A stretch of 30,226 nucleotides of DNA from the NCBI GenBank assembly GCA_005877225.1, contig VBPK01000165.1, positions 9,081 to 39,306 on the forward strand, in the 5' to 3' direction. Source of the DNA: Nitrososphaerota archaeon. Its GTDB lineage: Archaea > Thermoproteota > Nitrososphaeria > Nitrososphaerales > Gagatemarchaeaceae. The translations under genes were made by a program, and so were the position numbers. Below the pieces are notes generated by a model, which saw nothing but the letters and a program-made list of their open reading frames with translations, was not told the DNA's origin and searched no databases. Shown piece by piece: positions 1 to 8,411 of this stretch (position 1 is its first letter; the number at the start of each line of letters is the position of its first letter).

Positions 1-1343
1 TGCAGTACCATCGCTTCATCGAATGCTCTGCCAGCGATCTGGAGCCCGATGGGAAGGTTTTCATGAGTGAAGCCGCAGAGAACGCTCACCGCAGGTATCC
101 CAGCCAGGTTGAAGGGACAGCAGTTTCGTACGTAGGCGTAAAGGACGTTCTCTTTTACTCCATCGAACCTAAACTCTTCTTGCCCGAGGCGAGCCGGTGC
201 GACAGGAGATGTTGGCGTTACGATCAAGTCTACGCTCTTCAGGGCTCCTTCAATGGCAGTCTTGATCAGCCCCCTGACTCTTTGCGCCTTCAGGTAATAC
301 CTGCTCGGCAGGAGTTCTCCTAACTCAAGAAACATCCTGACCTCCTGATCATAGAGTCTGGCTTTGCTCCTCAGGCTCTTCTCGTGATAGGCCGTCGCCT
401 CAGCTGCAATTATCGTGAACTCCGCCCCCATCGTATGTTCGAGGAGCGGGATTTCGATTTCTCTGATTTCGGCCCCCAATTTTCTTAGGACTTCGATCGA
501 TTCTCGAAAGGCGCCTTCAACCTCAGGGTCTATTCTTTCAAAGAAGTAATTGGTTGGGACACCCAAGCGAAGATGGCTAACACTCTCTCGGAGCGACCGC
601 GTGTAATCGGGATGCGAAAAGTCGATGCTGGCGGGGTCAGCCCGGTCAAACCCCGCGATTACGTTGAGCACGATTGCGGCATCCTCAACAGTCTTGGTCA
701 TAGGCCCTACGTGGTCCATAGTCCAGGCCAGTGTCGTGACGCCCCGCTTGCTAACCAATCCGTATGTCGGCTTTAGACCAACTATTCCGTTGAAACAGGA
801 GGGGACGCGGATAGACCCACCTGTGTCGGTCCCGATGGCAGCAAGGCACATGCCAGACGAAACCGCAGCCCCAGACCCGGCACTCGAGCCTCCCGGCTGC
901 CGATCTAGATTCCAAGGATTTCTTGTCGGGGATTTGACGGAGACATAGGCGAATTCATATGTAACGGTCTTTCCAATAATTACCGCCCCGGCTGCCCTTA
1001 GGCGTTCAATGACCGCGGCATCTTTCCTGGGTACGTAGTCAGCCCGAACCTTCGAGCCAGAGGTAGTACGAGTTCCCGCGGTATCGACGAGATCCTTGAC
1101 CGCGACCGGGATGCCATGGAGGGGGCCGCGGTAGAACCCCCTTCTTATCTCGCCCTCAGCATGTCGCGCCGACTGGAGAGCTTCGTCTCTCATGACCGTG
1201 ACAAATGCATTTACCCTATTCTCAATTCTACCTATTCGGTCCAGAGTTGATTCAACTAGATCTAAGGGGGAAACCTTCTTCTTTCGGATAAGCTCCGAAG
1301 CGTCCTTGATGGTTAGACTATGGAGTTCGACCCGGCGACTCAC
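1..1343 (-). CDS. Amidase-signature family amidase (GatA-like), C-terminus cut by window edge
   Basis: Amidase-signature serine hydrolase, which hydrolyses amides to acid plus ammonia or amine. The Ser-cisSer-Lys machinery is visible: Lys in IPVAVKD, the Gly/Ser-rich GGSSAGSGAAV segment, and the nucleophile region GTDTGGSIRVPS followed by GLKPTYG. The last residues before the edge (NLPIGLQIAGRAFDEAMVL) are the family's C-terminal motif, so only a short tail is missing. The chosen start is GTG at 1343, because the frame has no ATG and this start aligns with the paralogous amidase at 19696-21108. It overlaps the upstream GatC-like gene by 26 bases, which suggests translational coupling. No GatB is nearby, so I infer a stand-alone catabolic amidase rather than the tRNA amidotransferase. 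The substrate is unknown. Confidence 0.9.
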   Translation of the reverse strand, partial: MSRRVELHSLTIKDASELIRKKKVSPLDLVESTLDRIGRIENRVNAFVTVMRDEALQSARHAEGEIRRGFYRGPLHGIPVAVKDLVDTAGTRTTSGSKVRADYVPRKDAAVIERLRAAGAVIIGKTVTYEFAYVSVKSPTRNPWNLDRQPGGSSAGSGAAVSSGMCLAAIGTDTGGSIRVPSCFNGIVGLKPTYGLVSKRGVTTLAWTMDHVGPMTKTVEDAAIVLNVIAGFDRADPASIDFSHPDYTRSLRESVSHLRLGVPTNYFFERIDPEVEGAFRESIEVLRKLGAEIREIEIPLLEHTMGAEFTIIAAEATAYHEKSLRSKARLYDQEVRMFLELGELLPSRYYLKAQRVRGLIKTAIEGALKSVDLIVTPTSPVAPARLGQEEFRFDGVKENVLYAYVRNCCPFNLAGIPAVSVLCGFTHENLPIGLQIAGRAFDEAMVL

Positions 1344-1524
1344 TTTCTTGTCGAACTCGCAAAACCAGTTGTAAGGGCTCCTCTTTGAGGTCCAACTCGT
1401 CTAACTCCTTAAGGTTCGCCAAGAATTCACGGAAGACCGGGAGAAGAAGTCTGGCCCTCTCTTTACTCAGCTTTAGGTTCGCCGCACGAGCCAGGTCCTT
1501 AATCGTCCGCTCTGATATTCTCAG
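1318..1524 (-). CDS. GatC-like small subunit paired with the amidase
   Basis: Small helical protein (about 68 aa) resembling GatC, the subunit that stabilises GatA amidases. The segment TIKDLARAANLKLSKERA followed by LLPVFREFLANLKELDELDL matches the GatC helix-loop-helix and its 'LD..DL' ending. It directly precedes and overlaps the amidase gene, the classical gatC-gatA order. No ATG, GTG or TTG lies in frame before the conserved part; an in-frame TGA sits at 1531-1533, so CTG at 1524 is the only plausible start. Alternatively, the ATG at 1534, at the expected distance from a weak box A (CTTAT, 1559-1563), starts the gene and an indel has broken the frame; that ATG frame stops after 11 codons. 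Family call fairly sure; start unsure. Confidence 0.65.
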   Translation of the reverse strand: MRISERTIKDLARAANLKLSKERARLLLPVFREFLANLKELDELDLKEEPLQLVLRVRQESESPGRTP

Positions 1525-1557
1525 AGGAAATCATTTCTTACTCGCGAGTGTTCGCGG

Positions 1558-1563
1558 GATAAG
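1558..1563 (-). promoter_or_regulatory. Weak box A (CTTAT) for gatC-like/amidase operon
   Basis: On the minus strand GCTTATCC lies about 27 bases before an ATG at 1534 and 37 bases before the CTG at 1524. It is AT-poor compared with other box A elements in this window, so support is modest. Confidence 0.35.
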
Positions 1564-1601
1564 CATTTCGGTAGCCGGTTATTCAATTCCAATCGAGACC
1601 T

Positions 1602-2465
1602 TCACTTACTCTTCGACACGAAGTAAGTGCCCGCCACCACGGCAGATGCCCCTATCACCTCGAGTCCGCTAAGAGTCTCATGAAGGAAAACTGCGCCCAC
1701 CGCCAGCGTCACCATCGGGATCAAGAAGAGGGACGAACTGGTCTTTGAAGCGCCGACTTTTCGTATCAAGAATAGCCAGAGGGTCCAGCCAATAGCTTGA
1801 GAAAGAACGCCAACTTCAAAGAGTGCAATGGCAAAAATTGGCGTCCAGCGGATTGAGGCGATGTTCTCGGTCAGGAGAGACGCTGTCAGGAGGGGGGCAC
1901 CTCCGAACAAGAGCATGAGAAAGTTGACCATATACAGACTCTCAGTTCTTACTTTTGCTTTGAATAGTATCGCACCAATTCCCCAAGAAACAGACGAAAG
2001 GATGAGTAAGACTTCTCCTCCAAAGTAGGCTTGTGAAATTTGGACTCCCGGAAGAAATACAGTGGCGATTCCAAGAAAGCCGAGAACGGTTCCCAATACT
2101 TTTAGAGAATTCATCGTCTCTTTCAGAATAAAGATGGCAAAGACGAAGACCCAGATTGGTTGGGTGTAAGCGATCACGGTGGCGAGGCCAGCCGGAACGA
2201 CTTTGAGAGCAGTAAACGAGGATCCATTCGTTATAGTGACGTTGAAGATGCCGAGTGGAATTATTGGCAGGAACTCTCTGGCACTCTTCGGAAACGATTC
2301 CCGTTTGCTCAGGATATACGGAAGCATCGCGGCGGCACCTACGAACTGCCTTAGGGAAGCGAAGATGAATGACGGAGAGTACGCAAGCCCTATCTTGACG
2401 AAGATAAAGGAGGTCCCCCAGATGCCCAGCAAGCCTAGGAAGGCTACCCACTCTTTGAGATTCAG
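1602..2465 (-). CDS. EamA/DMT-family transporter
   Basis: Integral membrane drug/metabolite exporter of the EamA (10-TM, DMT) family. It carries two internally repeated halves of about five hydrophobic helices each. The first half has GIWGTSFIFVKIGL and PSFIFASLRQFVGA, the second has LLILSSVSWGIGAILFKAK and the closing FLHETLSGLEVIGASAVVAGTYF, which is the typical EamA C-terminal signature (PvfA.l.GE.. .G..li..G). It probably exports amino acids or other small metabolites, inferred from family only. The first in-frame conventional start is TTG at 2432, but that would begin inside the first membrane helix. The in-frame extension NLKEWVAFLGL from CTG at 2465 restores a full helix and lies about 36 bases after a box A, so I place the start there with caution. 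TAG closes the frame just upstream. Confidence 0.85.
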   Translation of the reverse strand: MNLKEWVAFLGLLGIWGTSFIFVKIGLAYSPSFIFASLRQFVGAAAMLPYILSKRESFPKSAREFLPIIPLGIFNVTITNGSSFTALKVVPAGLATVIAYTQPIWVFVFAIFILKETMNSLKVLGTVLGFLGIATVFLPGVQISQAYFGGEVLLILSSVSWGIGAILFKAKVRTESLYMVNFLMLLFGGAPLLTASLLTENIASIRWTPIFAIALFEVGVLSQAIGWTLWLFLIRKVGASKTSSSLFLIPMVTLAVGAVFLHETLSGLEVIGASAVVAGTYFVSKSK

Positions 2466-2497
2466 AGTTCGAGTCCGAACCTACCAGCCGTCTGACT

Positions 2498-2505
2498 GTT
2501 ATAAG
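2498..2505 (-). promoter_or_regulatory. Box A (CTTATAAC) for EamA transporter
   Basis: A clear TATA element on the minus strand. Its centre is about 36 bases upstream of the CTG at 2465, predicting a leader of about ten bases. Confidence 0.5.
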
Positions 2506-2646
2506 AACTGGTCGGGAGAGCGGCGAGCCAAGGCTTTCCTGACCGACGAACACAACCCCGAAGCTCTTCCTGAAGTTTTTACTAGCTAAAGTTCGCTTAC
2601 GGAAAACCGAGGATCGAGTCTTTTTTCGACTGGTCCGTTTTGTCCG

Positions 2647-4128
2647 TTACCACTTCGATACTACTACCTTCTTGTCGGTGAAGAAATCGACGGTGTCGAC
2701 CTGTGCGTGGAGTACCCCGTAGAATGAATCCCTCCTGCCTCCAAACGGGAAATACGCAGCAGGAGCTGCGACACCTATGTTTATGCCAATGTTCCCAGCT
2801 TCGACTCTCCTCCGGAATTCTCTCGCTGCCCTACCACTGGAAGTGTATATGTTGGCCATGTTTCCGTAGTTGGTGCTTCTATTTATCAGCTCGATGGCTT
2901 CATCGAGAGACTCGGTCTCCAATGTACTTGCGACTGGCCCGAAGATTTCGTCTTTGGAGAGTTTCATTTCAGGAGCGACCCCGTCAAAGATCGTAGGCCC
3001 AAGGAAGAACCCTTCCGGGTATTCCAACAATCTTAATCCTCTTCCGTCCGTTATTGGCTTTGCACCTTCCCCGATGCCCGACTCGATGTAGCCTTGTATG
3101 CGCTCTTTTGCTTTTCGAGAGACCACCGGGCCCATCTGAACTCCCTCCTCCAGCCCGTTTCCGACCTTCATTCTTGAAGCCGCGCTCGCAAATTTCTTCA
3201 TGAGTCCATCGTGCACCTCTCCTACCGTAACCAAGTTTGCTCCTGCAAGGCACCGTTGACCCGCATTCCCAAAGAATGATGATACGATCGATGGGATTGA
3301 GTGATTCAGGTCGGCATCAGACATGACAACCACGCTATTCTTCGCGCCGCCATTCGCTATGGCCCTCTTCCCGTACTCACCCGCCAGTCTGTAGACGTGC
3401 CTGGCAACTGGCGTAGAACCGACGAACGTCACTCCCTTAACATCTCTGTGCTTTATCAGAGACTCTACAACCTGCCTCCCCCCGTGGATTACGTTGAGAA
3501 CTCCGGGAGGAAGACCCACCTCGTCGCCTATGAACTTCGCAGCTCGTTGTATCGGAACTGGAGTGATTTCGCTTGGCTTCACCACGATGCTGTCACCAAG
3601 TACAATTGCGTAAGGAATGAACCAGAATGGGACCATCAAGGGAAAGTTGAACGGACAAACAATCGCGAAGACCCCCAACGGCTCCTTGGTCATAGTCTCG
3701 TCAATCCCAGGGGCGATCTGGTCGAGTGTGTTGCCTTTCGCGAGTGTGTAGGCGACGGAGATCGCTACATCAACGTTCTCGATGGTTCTTCTCATCTCTC
3801 CCTCGCTCTCCTCAATCGTCTTTCCGTGATTCTGAGTGATGATCGTCGAGAGTTCCTGGAAGTGTCTCTCGAGGGCTTCCCTCATCCTAAAGAGGTATTC
3901 GAGCCTCTCAGGCACAGGAACATTCCTCCACCCCTCGAAGGCCTCAGCCGCTGCGTCCACAGCCCTCGTCACCTCTTCATCAAGACCAAAAGGTACTTCT
4001 GCGATGACCTTGCCCAGCGCGGGATTGAACGCTCCCTGCTTTTCTTGGGACTCTGAGTCCACCCAATTACCGTTAATCAGAAATTGCAGCGTGGCATAAT
4101 TCGCCACAGGTTGCAATATACGCGCCAT
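2647..4128 (-). CDS. mmsA: CoA-acylating (methyl)malonate-semialdehyde dehydrogenase
   Basis: NAD-dependent aldehyde dehydrogenase, 493 aa, of the methylmalonate-semialdehyde dehydrogenase type. This family oxidises malonate or methylmalonate semialdehyde with CoA and CO2 loss, giving acetyl-CoA or propionyl-CoA, in valine, thymine and beta-alanine catabolism. Visible: CPFNFP with oxyanion Asn161, KPSE (Lys184), GVTFVGSTP, and the catalytic Cys293 in GNAGQRCLAG. The family-specific GGAKN at 260-264 stands where hydrolytic ALDHs have ELGGK. The missing general-base Glu at that place is typical of CoA-dependent members. ATG at 4128 lies 29 bases from a box A. It is a single-gene transcription unit divergent from a luciferase-like oxidoreductase. 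It could be tuned to another aldehyde, but the subfamily call is strong. Confidence 0.92.
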   Translation of the reverse strand: MARILQPVANYATLQFLINGNWVDSESQEKQGAFNPALGKVIAEVPFGLDEEVTRAVDAAAEAFEGWRNVPVPERLEYLFRMREALERHFQELSTIITQNHGKTIEESEGEMRRTIENVDVAISVAYTLAKGNTLDQIAPGIDETMTKEPLGVFAIVCPFNFPLMVPFWFIPYAIVLGDSIVVKPSEITPVPIQRAAKFIGDEVGLPPGVLNVIHGGRQVVESLIKHRDVKGVTFVGSTPVARHVYRLAGEYGKRAIANGGAKNSVVVMSDADLNHSIPSIVSSFFGNAGQRCLAGANLVTVGEVHDGLMKKFASAASRMKVGNGLEEGVQMGPVVSRKAKERIQGYIESGIGEGAKPITDGRGLRLLEYPEGFFLGPTIFDGVAPEMKLSKDEIFGPVASTLETESLDEAIELINRSTNYGNMANIYTSSGRAAREFRRRVEAGNIGINIGVAAPAAYFPFGGRRDSFYGVLHAQVDTVDFFTDKKVVVSKW

Positions 4129-4151
4129 TGTACTTCGATTTTGCCATCGCG

Positions 4152-4161
4152 CACTTAATAA
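4152..4161 (-). promoter_or_regulatory. Box A for mmsA-like gene
   Basis: GTTATTAAGT on the minus strand, about 29 bases before the ATG at 4128, predicting a leaderless or nearly leaderless mRNA. The gap 4129-4435 holds this promoter, the divergent promoter at 4281 and a short leader reading frame, and nothing else recognised. Confidence 0.6.
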
Positions 4162-4280
4162 CGTATCGTTGATTCGGCATCAATTCATTCGCCGGGCCGC
4201 TCTCCATCTCGGCGCTCCGCAATGATACCCAGTCTCAGGGGATGCAAAGTTTTCTTATGGTCGGACAGATTCGTGACTAA

Positions 4281-4286
4281 TTTATA
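4281..4286 (+). promoter_or_regulatory. Box A (TTTATA) upstream of luciferase-like oxidoreductase
   Basis: TTTATA predicts transcription start near 4309, which coincides with a mini reading frame ATG AAC GAA TAA at 4310. The first real gene on this strand starts at 4436, leaving a leader of about 125 bases, unusually long for this window. Confidence 0.5.
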
Positions 4287-4325
4287 GGTCGCACTCTCTA
4301 CTCTGACAGATGAACGAATAATTCA

Positions 4326-4448
4326 ATGCCACCTTCTCATAATCAAAAAATGAGCACTGGAACAGCCGTCAAGGAGGAAATAGTTGGACGCGAGGTGGTG
4401 GTCGGACCAAAAATCAAAGATTTCGAGGGGTCTTTGTGCCAAAGGTAG
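4326..4448 (+). CDS. Possible short leader reading frame, unrecognised
   Basis: A 40-codon reading frame from ATG 4326, with a second in-frame ATG at 4350, fills the leader of the luciferase-like gene and ends 13 bases inside it, in another frame. It is fairly hydrophilic (contains TAVKEEIVGREVVVGPKIK) and resembles no family I know. It could be a translated leader coupled to the downstream GTG start, or chance. Its only support is position and overlap. Confidence 0.2.
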   Translation: MPPSHNQKMSTGTAVKEEIVGREVVVGPKIKDFEGSLCQR

Positions 4449-5431
4449 GCATCAGGTTACCAAGCTTCATTCCTAACGAAGGGAGCAACTCTCCCAGGGA
4501 AGTCTTTCGTTATGTCCGCAGCATTGAAGAACTTGGCTATGACTCCATCTTCACGATTGATCATCTACAAACCGCAGCTCCAACGTACCCAGTCAATTGG
4601 TTTGACTGTCTGTCGATGCTCAGCGCCGTAGCCTCCGTAACCAAGAAGGTCAGGTTCGGGCCGCTCGTACTCGTCCTCCCCCTCTATCACCCCGCCTGGC
4701 TCGCCAAATCACTAGCTACGATCGACTATCTTTCGAACGGGCGATTGATAGTGGGGTTGGGAGTCGGATGGAGCAAAGCTGAGTTCGAGGCCATGGGCGT
4801 CCCACTTTCATCAAGGGGAAAGATAATGGACGAAAGTCTAGAGATTCTGAGAGAGCTGTGGACGAGAGATAACGTGAGCTTTGATGGAGAATTTTTCAAA
4901 TTCCACGACGTGTCCATCGAACCCAAGCCAATACAGAAACCCTACCCCCCAATATGGATTGGTGGGGGAAACCAGCCGTTCGGCAAGATTTACGGAATGA
5001 ATGTAGGTGACGTAACCCCCGCTCTGGGACGGATCGCCAGGTACGCCGACGGCTGGTCGCATCACCTAAGTAGCACATCAGAAATGATTTCGCAAGACTG
5101 GAGTGTCATCTCGCGCCTTGCTCAGCGGTTCGGACGAAACTCTGAAGAAATAGAAATCGTATACTCAAACTTCATCTTTGTCGTCAGAAAAAGGACGGAC
5201 TACGAGAAGTGCGAGAGAGCACTCGCAAGGATTACCACGCTGCCATTCGAAGAGGCAAAGAAAACTTACCTAATCGGAACGGATGAGGAGATCATCGGAC
5301 GCTTGAGACGAGTGTCCCTTGCAACCGGGAGGGTGGATCACATTGTTCTTAACCCCCTCTCATGGGATTTGGAGCAGATTCGCACAATAAGTGACAAGAT
5401 CATGGCGAAATGCAAGGCGAATGATTTCTAA
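4436..5431 (+). CDS. Luciferase-like (LLM) F420-type oxidoreductase 1
   Basis: Bacterial-luciferase-like TIM-barrel flavin or F420 oxidoreductase, 331 aa. Starts MPKVGIRLPSF; strand 2 region YDSIFTIDHL; then the family core SNGRLIVGLGVGWSKAEFEAMGV, followed by ILRELWT, GEFFKFHDVSIEPKPIQKPYPPIWIGG and IARYADGW, all standard LLM landmarks in the right order. Such enzymes use reduced F420 or FMN to reduce or oxygenate small substrates; the substrate cannot be read from sequence. GTG 4436 follows a GAGGGG stretch (4425-4430) that is a good ribosome binding site, one of few in the window. Monocistronic, divergent from the mmsA-like gene, convergent with the acyl-CoA dehydrogenase. F420 rather than FMN use is inferred. 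Confidence 0.88.
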   Translation: MPKVGIRLPSFIPNEGSNSPREVFRYVRSIEELGYDSIFTIDHLQTAAPTYPVNWFDCLSMLSAVASVTKKVRFGPLVLVLPLYHPAWLAKSLATIDYLSNGRLIVGLGVGWSKAEFEAMGVPLSSRGKIMDESLEILRELWTRDNVSFDGEFFKFHDVSIEPKPIQKPYPPIWIGGGNQPFGKIYGMNVGDVTPALGRIARYADGWSHHLSSTSEMISQDWSVISRLAQRFGRNSEEIEIVYSNFIFVVRKRTDYEKCERALARITTLPFEEAKKTYLIGTDEEIIGRLRRVSLATGRVDHIVLNPLSWDLEQIRTISDKIMAKCKANDF

Positions 5432-5595
5432 TAGTAGCCAGGCTGATACTCCAAATTAGTCCCTGAACTGTTGAATTGAGCCGGTTGTACCCATGTTGTG
5501 GCGGCTCACTCTCCGAGCCTTTCGAGATCCAATCGTAACCGTCTCTCGACCTGATCGTGCTTACGTCTGTCAATCGGGATTCACCGGTTCAAGAA

Positions 5596-6771
5596 TCAGT
5601 ACGATCGAGGAAGACCCAACACATGTTCGCTAAGGTAGTTGAGGACCATCTCAGTAGAGACGGGAGCAATACGCATTAGCCGAATATCCCTATAGTAGCG
5701 TTCGATGTCGAAATCGTTGGCGAGCCCGTACCCACCCAGTGTTTGGACCGCCCTGTCACAGGCCTTGGATGCGGCCTCTGAAGCTCGCAACTTAGCCATG
5801 TTCGCCTCCGGCCCGCATTGCTGCCCATTGTCATACATCGTGGCAGCCTTGTACCTCATTAGGTCAGCGACTTCTATCTCTGAATATGCCTCAGCAAGTG
5901 GGAAAGCAATTCCCTGGTTCTTGCCGATTGGTCTGTCAAATACGATGCGCTGCTTTGCGTATTCAACCGCCCGCTGGATTGCAAGCCTCCCAAGACCGAT
6001 GCACTCGGCTGACAAGTAAATTCTCTCGGGGTTAAGAGTGTCCAAGAGATGGTAGAATCCGTTGTCTTCCTCCCCCAGCAGATTTTCAACGGGTACCTTA
6101 AGGTCTGAAATGAACAGCATATTTGTGTCCACCGAGTGACGAGTCATCATGTGTAATCGGCGCGCCTCAATCGCCTTCCCAGATTCTCTCATGTCTACCA
6201 GAAAGAGACTTATTCCTTTGGTCCTCTTCTGTACGCTGTCAATCGGAGTAGTGCGTGCAGCTAGCAACATCAAGTCCGTTTCAGATAGTCTTGAAATGAA
6301 CGCTTTCTGCCCATTGATGACATACAGATCTCCCTTCTTCACTGCGCGCGTTGTAATCTTCGATGTGTCAAACCCCGCGTTCGGTTCCGTGACTGCGAGC
6401 GATTGAAACCTAAGCTCCCCAGTTGCGATCTTCGGGAGGTATTTCTCCTTCTGAACGTCGGTTCCGTGCTTCACGAGAGAATGCGAATTGAAATAAACGG
6501 CATGGCATGCGTTCGAACCATCAAACCCCGCGCCTCCTGCAGTCAACTCTTCGAGCACGATGCTCCCCTCCAGGAGACCGAGACCCGCGCCTCCGTATTC
6601 GGTCGGAATCGCCGTCCCGAACCAGCCCGCACTAGCAACTTCCCTGACGAACTCGAACGGGTATTCGTGCTTCCAGTCCTTCTCTCTCCAGTATTGTAAC
6701 GGAAATCGGTTAGCAAGCTTGCGGACTTCTGCCTTGATAACCCTCTGCCCTTCAGTAAGCTCGAAATCCAT
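5596..6771 (-). CDS. Acyl-CoA dehydrogenase, atypical active site
   Basis: FAD-dependent acyl-CoA dehydrogenase, 391 aa, normal length. It would introduce the 2,3-double bond of acyl-CoA and pass electrons to ETF. Landmarks: IPTEYGGAGLG (57-67), LAVTEPNAGFDTSKI (FAD/substrate loop), INGQKAFIS, FDRPIGKNQGI (278-288), and QTLGGYG (343-349). The canonical catalytic Glu in the C-terminal YEGT motif is absent: the equivalent stretch reads RIAPVSTEM (367-375). A Glu249 in LNPERIYLSAE lies where isovaleryl-CoA and long-chain dehydrogenases carry their catalytic Glu, so activity may be retained on a branched or long substrate. ATG at 6771 is 26 bases from a box A. It stands alone and is divergent from the aminotransferase. 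Confidence 0.93.
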   Translation of the reverse strand: MDFELTEGQRVIKAEVRKLANRFPLQYWREKDWKHEYPFEFVREVASAGWFGTAIPTEYGGAGLGLLEGSIVLEELTAGGAGFDGSNACHAVYFNSHSLVKHGTDVQKEKYLPKIATGELRFQSLAVTEPNAGFDTSKITTRAVKKGDLYVINGQKAFISRLSETDLMLLAARTTPIDSVQKRTKGISLFLVDMRESGKAIEARRLHMMTRHSVDTNMLFISDLKVPVENLLGEEDNGFYHLLDTLNPERIYLSAECIGLGRLAIQRAVEYAKQRIVFDRPIGKNQGIAFPLAEAYSEIEVADLMRYKAATMYDNGQQCGPEANMAKLRASEAASKACDRAVQTLGGYGLANDFDIERYYRDIRLMRIAPVSTEMVLNYLSEHVLGLPRSY

Positions 6772-6791
6772 GCGGGTCGCTACCTTTTCTC

Positions 6792-6801
6792 GCTATAAAT
6801 A
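6792..6801 (-). promoter_or_regulatory. Box A (TATTTATAGC) for acyl-CoA dehydrogenase
   Basis: Strong TATA element on the minus strand, centre 26 bases from the ATG at 6771, so the mRNA is predicted leaderless. Confidence 0.7.
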
Positions 6802-6974
6802 CTTGGATTTGCTCCAATCGACTGATCCGTTCAACGGCATCAAACCAAGAGCATCATATTCGGTCATCATGCCTATCATTAACAACCCGAAAGAGATGGT
6901 AAGGCTCTGGGACCAACGTAGCTCCTCTTGTAAGCTATCAAGGCTACTAGGGGCCAAGACTCGCCCCCGACAAT

Positions 6975-6983
6975 CCTTATTAC
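6975..6983 (+). promoter_or_regulatory. Box A (CCTTATTAC) for class III aminotransferase
   Basis: Centre about 27 bases before ATG 7006. It forms a divergent promoter region with the acyl-CoA dehydrogenase promoter 180 bases away. Confidence 0.55.
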
Positions 6984-7005
6984 TCGAGCAGACCCGGATT
7001 CTCGC

Positions 7006-8370
7006 ATGGGTGTAGCCTCTAGGGATTCAGATTCCCTCGTGGACCTCTTCAGCAGGAGGTCGCCAAAGTCGAGGAGTTATCACGAACGTGCGTCCAAGGT
7101 TATTCCTAGCGGTTCGAATCGCGCTGTACTCTTCTACAGACCCTACCCAGTATACTCCAAACGTGCAAAGGGAAGTCGCATCTGGGATGTTGACGGTGTT
7201 GAGCGCATTGATTACTGTTTTAACTACAGCAGCTTGGTGCTTGGCCACGCAAATCCCGCCGTTATCGCTGCAGTAGAGGCTGAGCTCGAAAATGGACTTG
7301 CAAGGGGTCAGCCGACAACCCTGGAGGTCGAGCTCGCCGAGATGGTCACAAGGATGATTCCTTCAGCCGAGATGGTGAAGCTCACGGTAACTGGAACCGA
7401 GGCTGTCATGAACGCGACGAGGTCTGCGAGGGCGTACACCAAGAAGGACGACATCGTGTTATTCGAGGGCGCCTATCATGGTAGTTCGGATACGGTTTCA
7501 GCAAACGGTCTTTCGTTTCACTCGTATGGCGTACCCGAGGACACACAAAGGCACACGGTCGTGGTGCCCTTCAACGACCCCGACGCACTTCAACGAACTT
7601 TGAGTGATAACAGAAATGTCGCAGCCGTGCTCATGGAGCCATTTCTAGCTTCTGGCGGCACAGTCGTTCCCGACGAGGACTTTGCCAAGGTGGTGAGAGA
7701 GGTCACGGAGAGGATGGGTGTCTTACTTATCCTTGACGAAATCATTACCGGTTTCAGAATAGGGAGAGGAGGCTGGCAAGAGAAATACAGGATAAAACCC
7801 GACATGACGCTATTGGGAAAGAACGTCGCCGGGGGCATGCCTGGTGCAGCCGTGTGTGGATCGAAGGAAATAATGGAAGACGTTTATGCCTTTCCAGAAT
7901 CCGAATCACTCGAATTGGGACGCCCGAAGACACCCCTCTCAGGAACCTATAACGCCTTTCCCCTCAGCTTGGCTGCAGGGCTTGCCACCTTAAGGCAGCT
8001 AAGTTCAGAGGTGTTTGAGAAGATTGACGGCACAGCGTCGTCTCTCGCGAAAGGTTTCATGAAGATCGCGGGTGACCTCGGGATCAATGCTAGGACACCA
8101 AGAGCGGGGTCCATCTTCCAGTTTCACTTTACGAAGAAGGATATTGTTGACGCCAAGGCAGTAAGAGTGGCTGACGCTGAAATGAGAAGACGTCTTGATC
8201 TCGCGCTCCTCAACGGGGGCGTCTATCTCTCGCCCGGGCATTTCTGCTGCACCTCATCGGCAACGACAAATGCTGACGTAAAGGAGACCATTAATTCGAT
8301 TGAGAAGGCCCTCGATCAGGTCCGACCAGTCGCGAGGGCAGTACCAACTTCGGCTAGGCAATTCTCTTAG
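7006..8370 (+). CDS. Class III PLP aminotransferase (glutamate-1-semialdehyde aminomutase-like)
   Basis: PLP-dependent class III aminotransferase, 454 aa, closest in style to glutamate-1-semialdehyde aminomutases. It has RIWDVDGVERIDY, VTGTEAVMNATRSARAYT (PLP phosphate binding), FEGAYHGSSD, LILDEIITGFR with the PLP-nitrogen Asp244, and the Schiff-base Lys272 in LLGKNVAGGMPG. A HemL role in tetrapyrrole synthesis is possible, but no other heme gene is near. The neighbours are a nitrilase-type amidohydrolase and a semialdehyde dehydrogenase, so I favour transamination of a beta- or omega-amino acid to a semialdehyde. The start ATG 7006 is leaderless from a box A at 6975. The ring of family landmarks is complete and there is no sign of decay. 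Confidence 0.88.
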   Translation: MGVASRDSDSLVDLFSRRSPKSRSYHERASKVIPSGSNRAVLFYRPYPVYSKRAKGSRIWDVDGVERIDYCFNYSSLVLGHANPAVIAAVEAELENGLARGQPTTLEVELAEMVTRMIPSAEMVKLTVTGTEAVMNATRSARAYTKKDDIVLFEGAYHGSSDTVSANGLSFHSYGVPEDTQRHTVVVPFNDPDALQRTLSDNRNVAAVLMEPFLASGGTVVPDEDFAKVVREVTERMGVLLILDEIITGFRIGRGGWQEKYRIKPDMTLLGKNVAGGMPGAAVCGSKEIMEDVYAFPESESLELGRPKTPLSGTYNAFPLSLAAGLATLRQLSSEVFEKIDGTASSLAKGFMKIAGDLGINARTPRAGSIFQFHFTKKDIVDAKAVRVADAEMRRRLDLALLNGGVYLSPGHFCCTSSATTNADVKETINSIEKALDQVRPVARAVPTSARQFS

Positions 8371-8411
8371 CTGATTCGGCTAACTTCCCTGCTAACAGAC
8401 GACTGCAATTG

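Noticed and set aside
1942..2553. 203-codon minus-strand frame overlapping the EamA gene
   Set aside because: Same strand but other frame; Arg/Ser-rich with no membrane helices, while the EamA frame has all its helices and signatures.
3301..4056. 251-codon plus-strand frame opposite the mmsA-like gene
   Set aside because: Shadow of the aldehyde dehydrogenase, with no recognisable domain.
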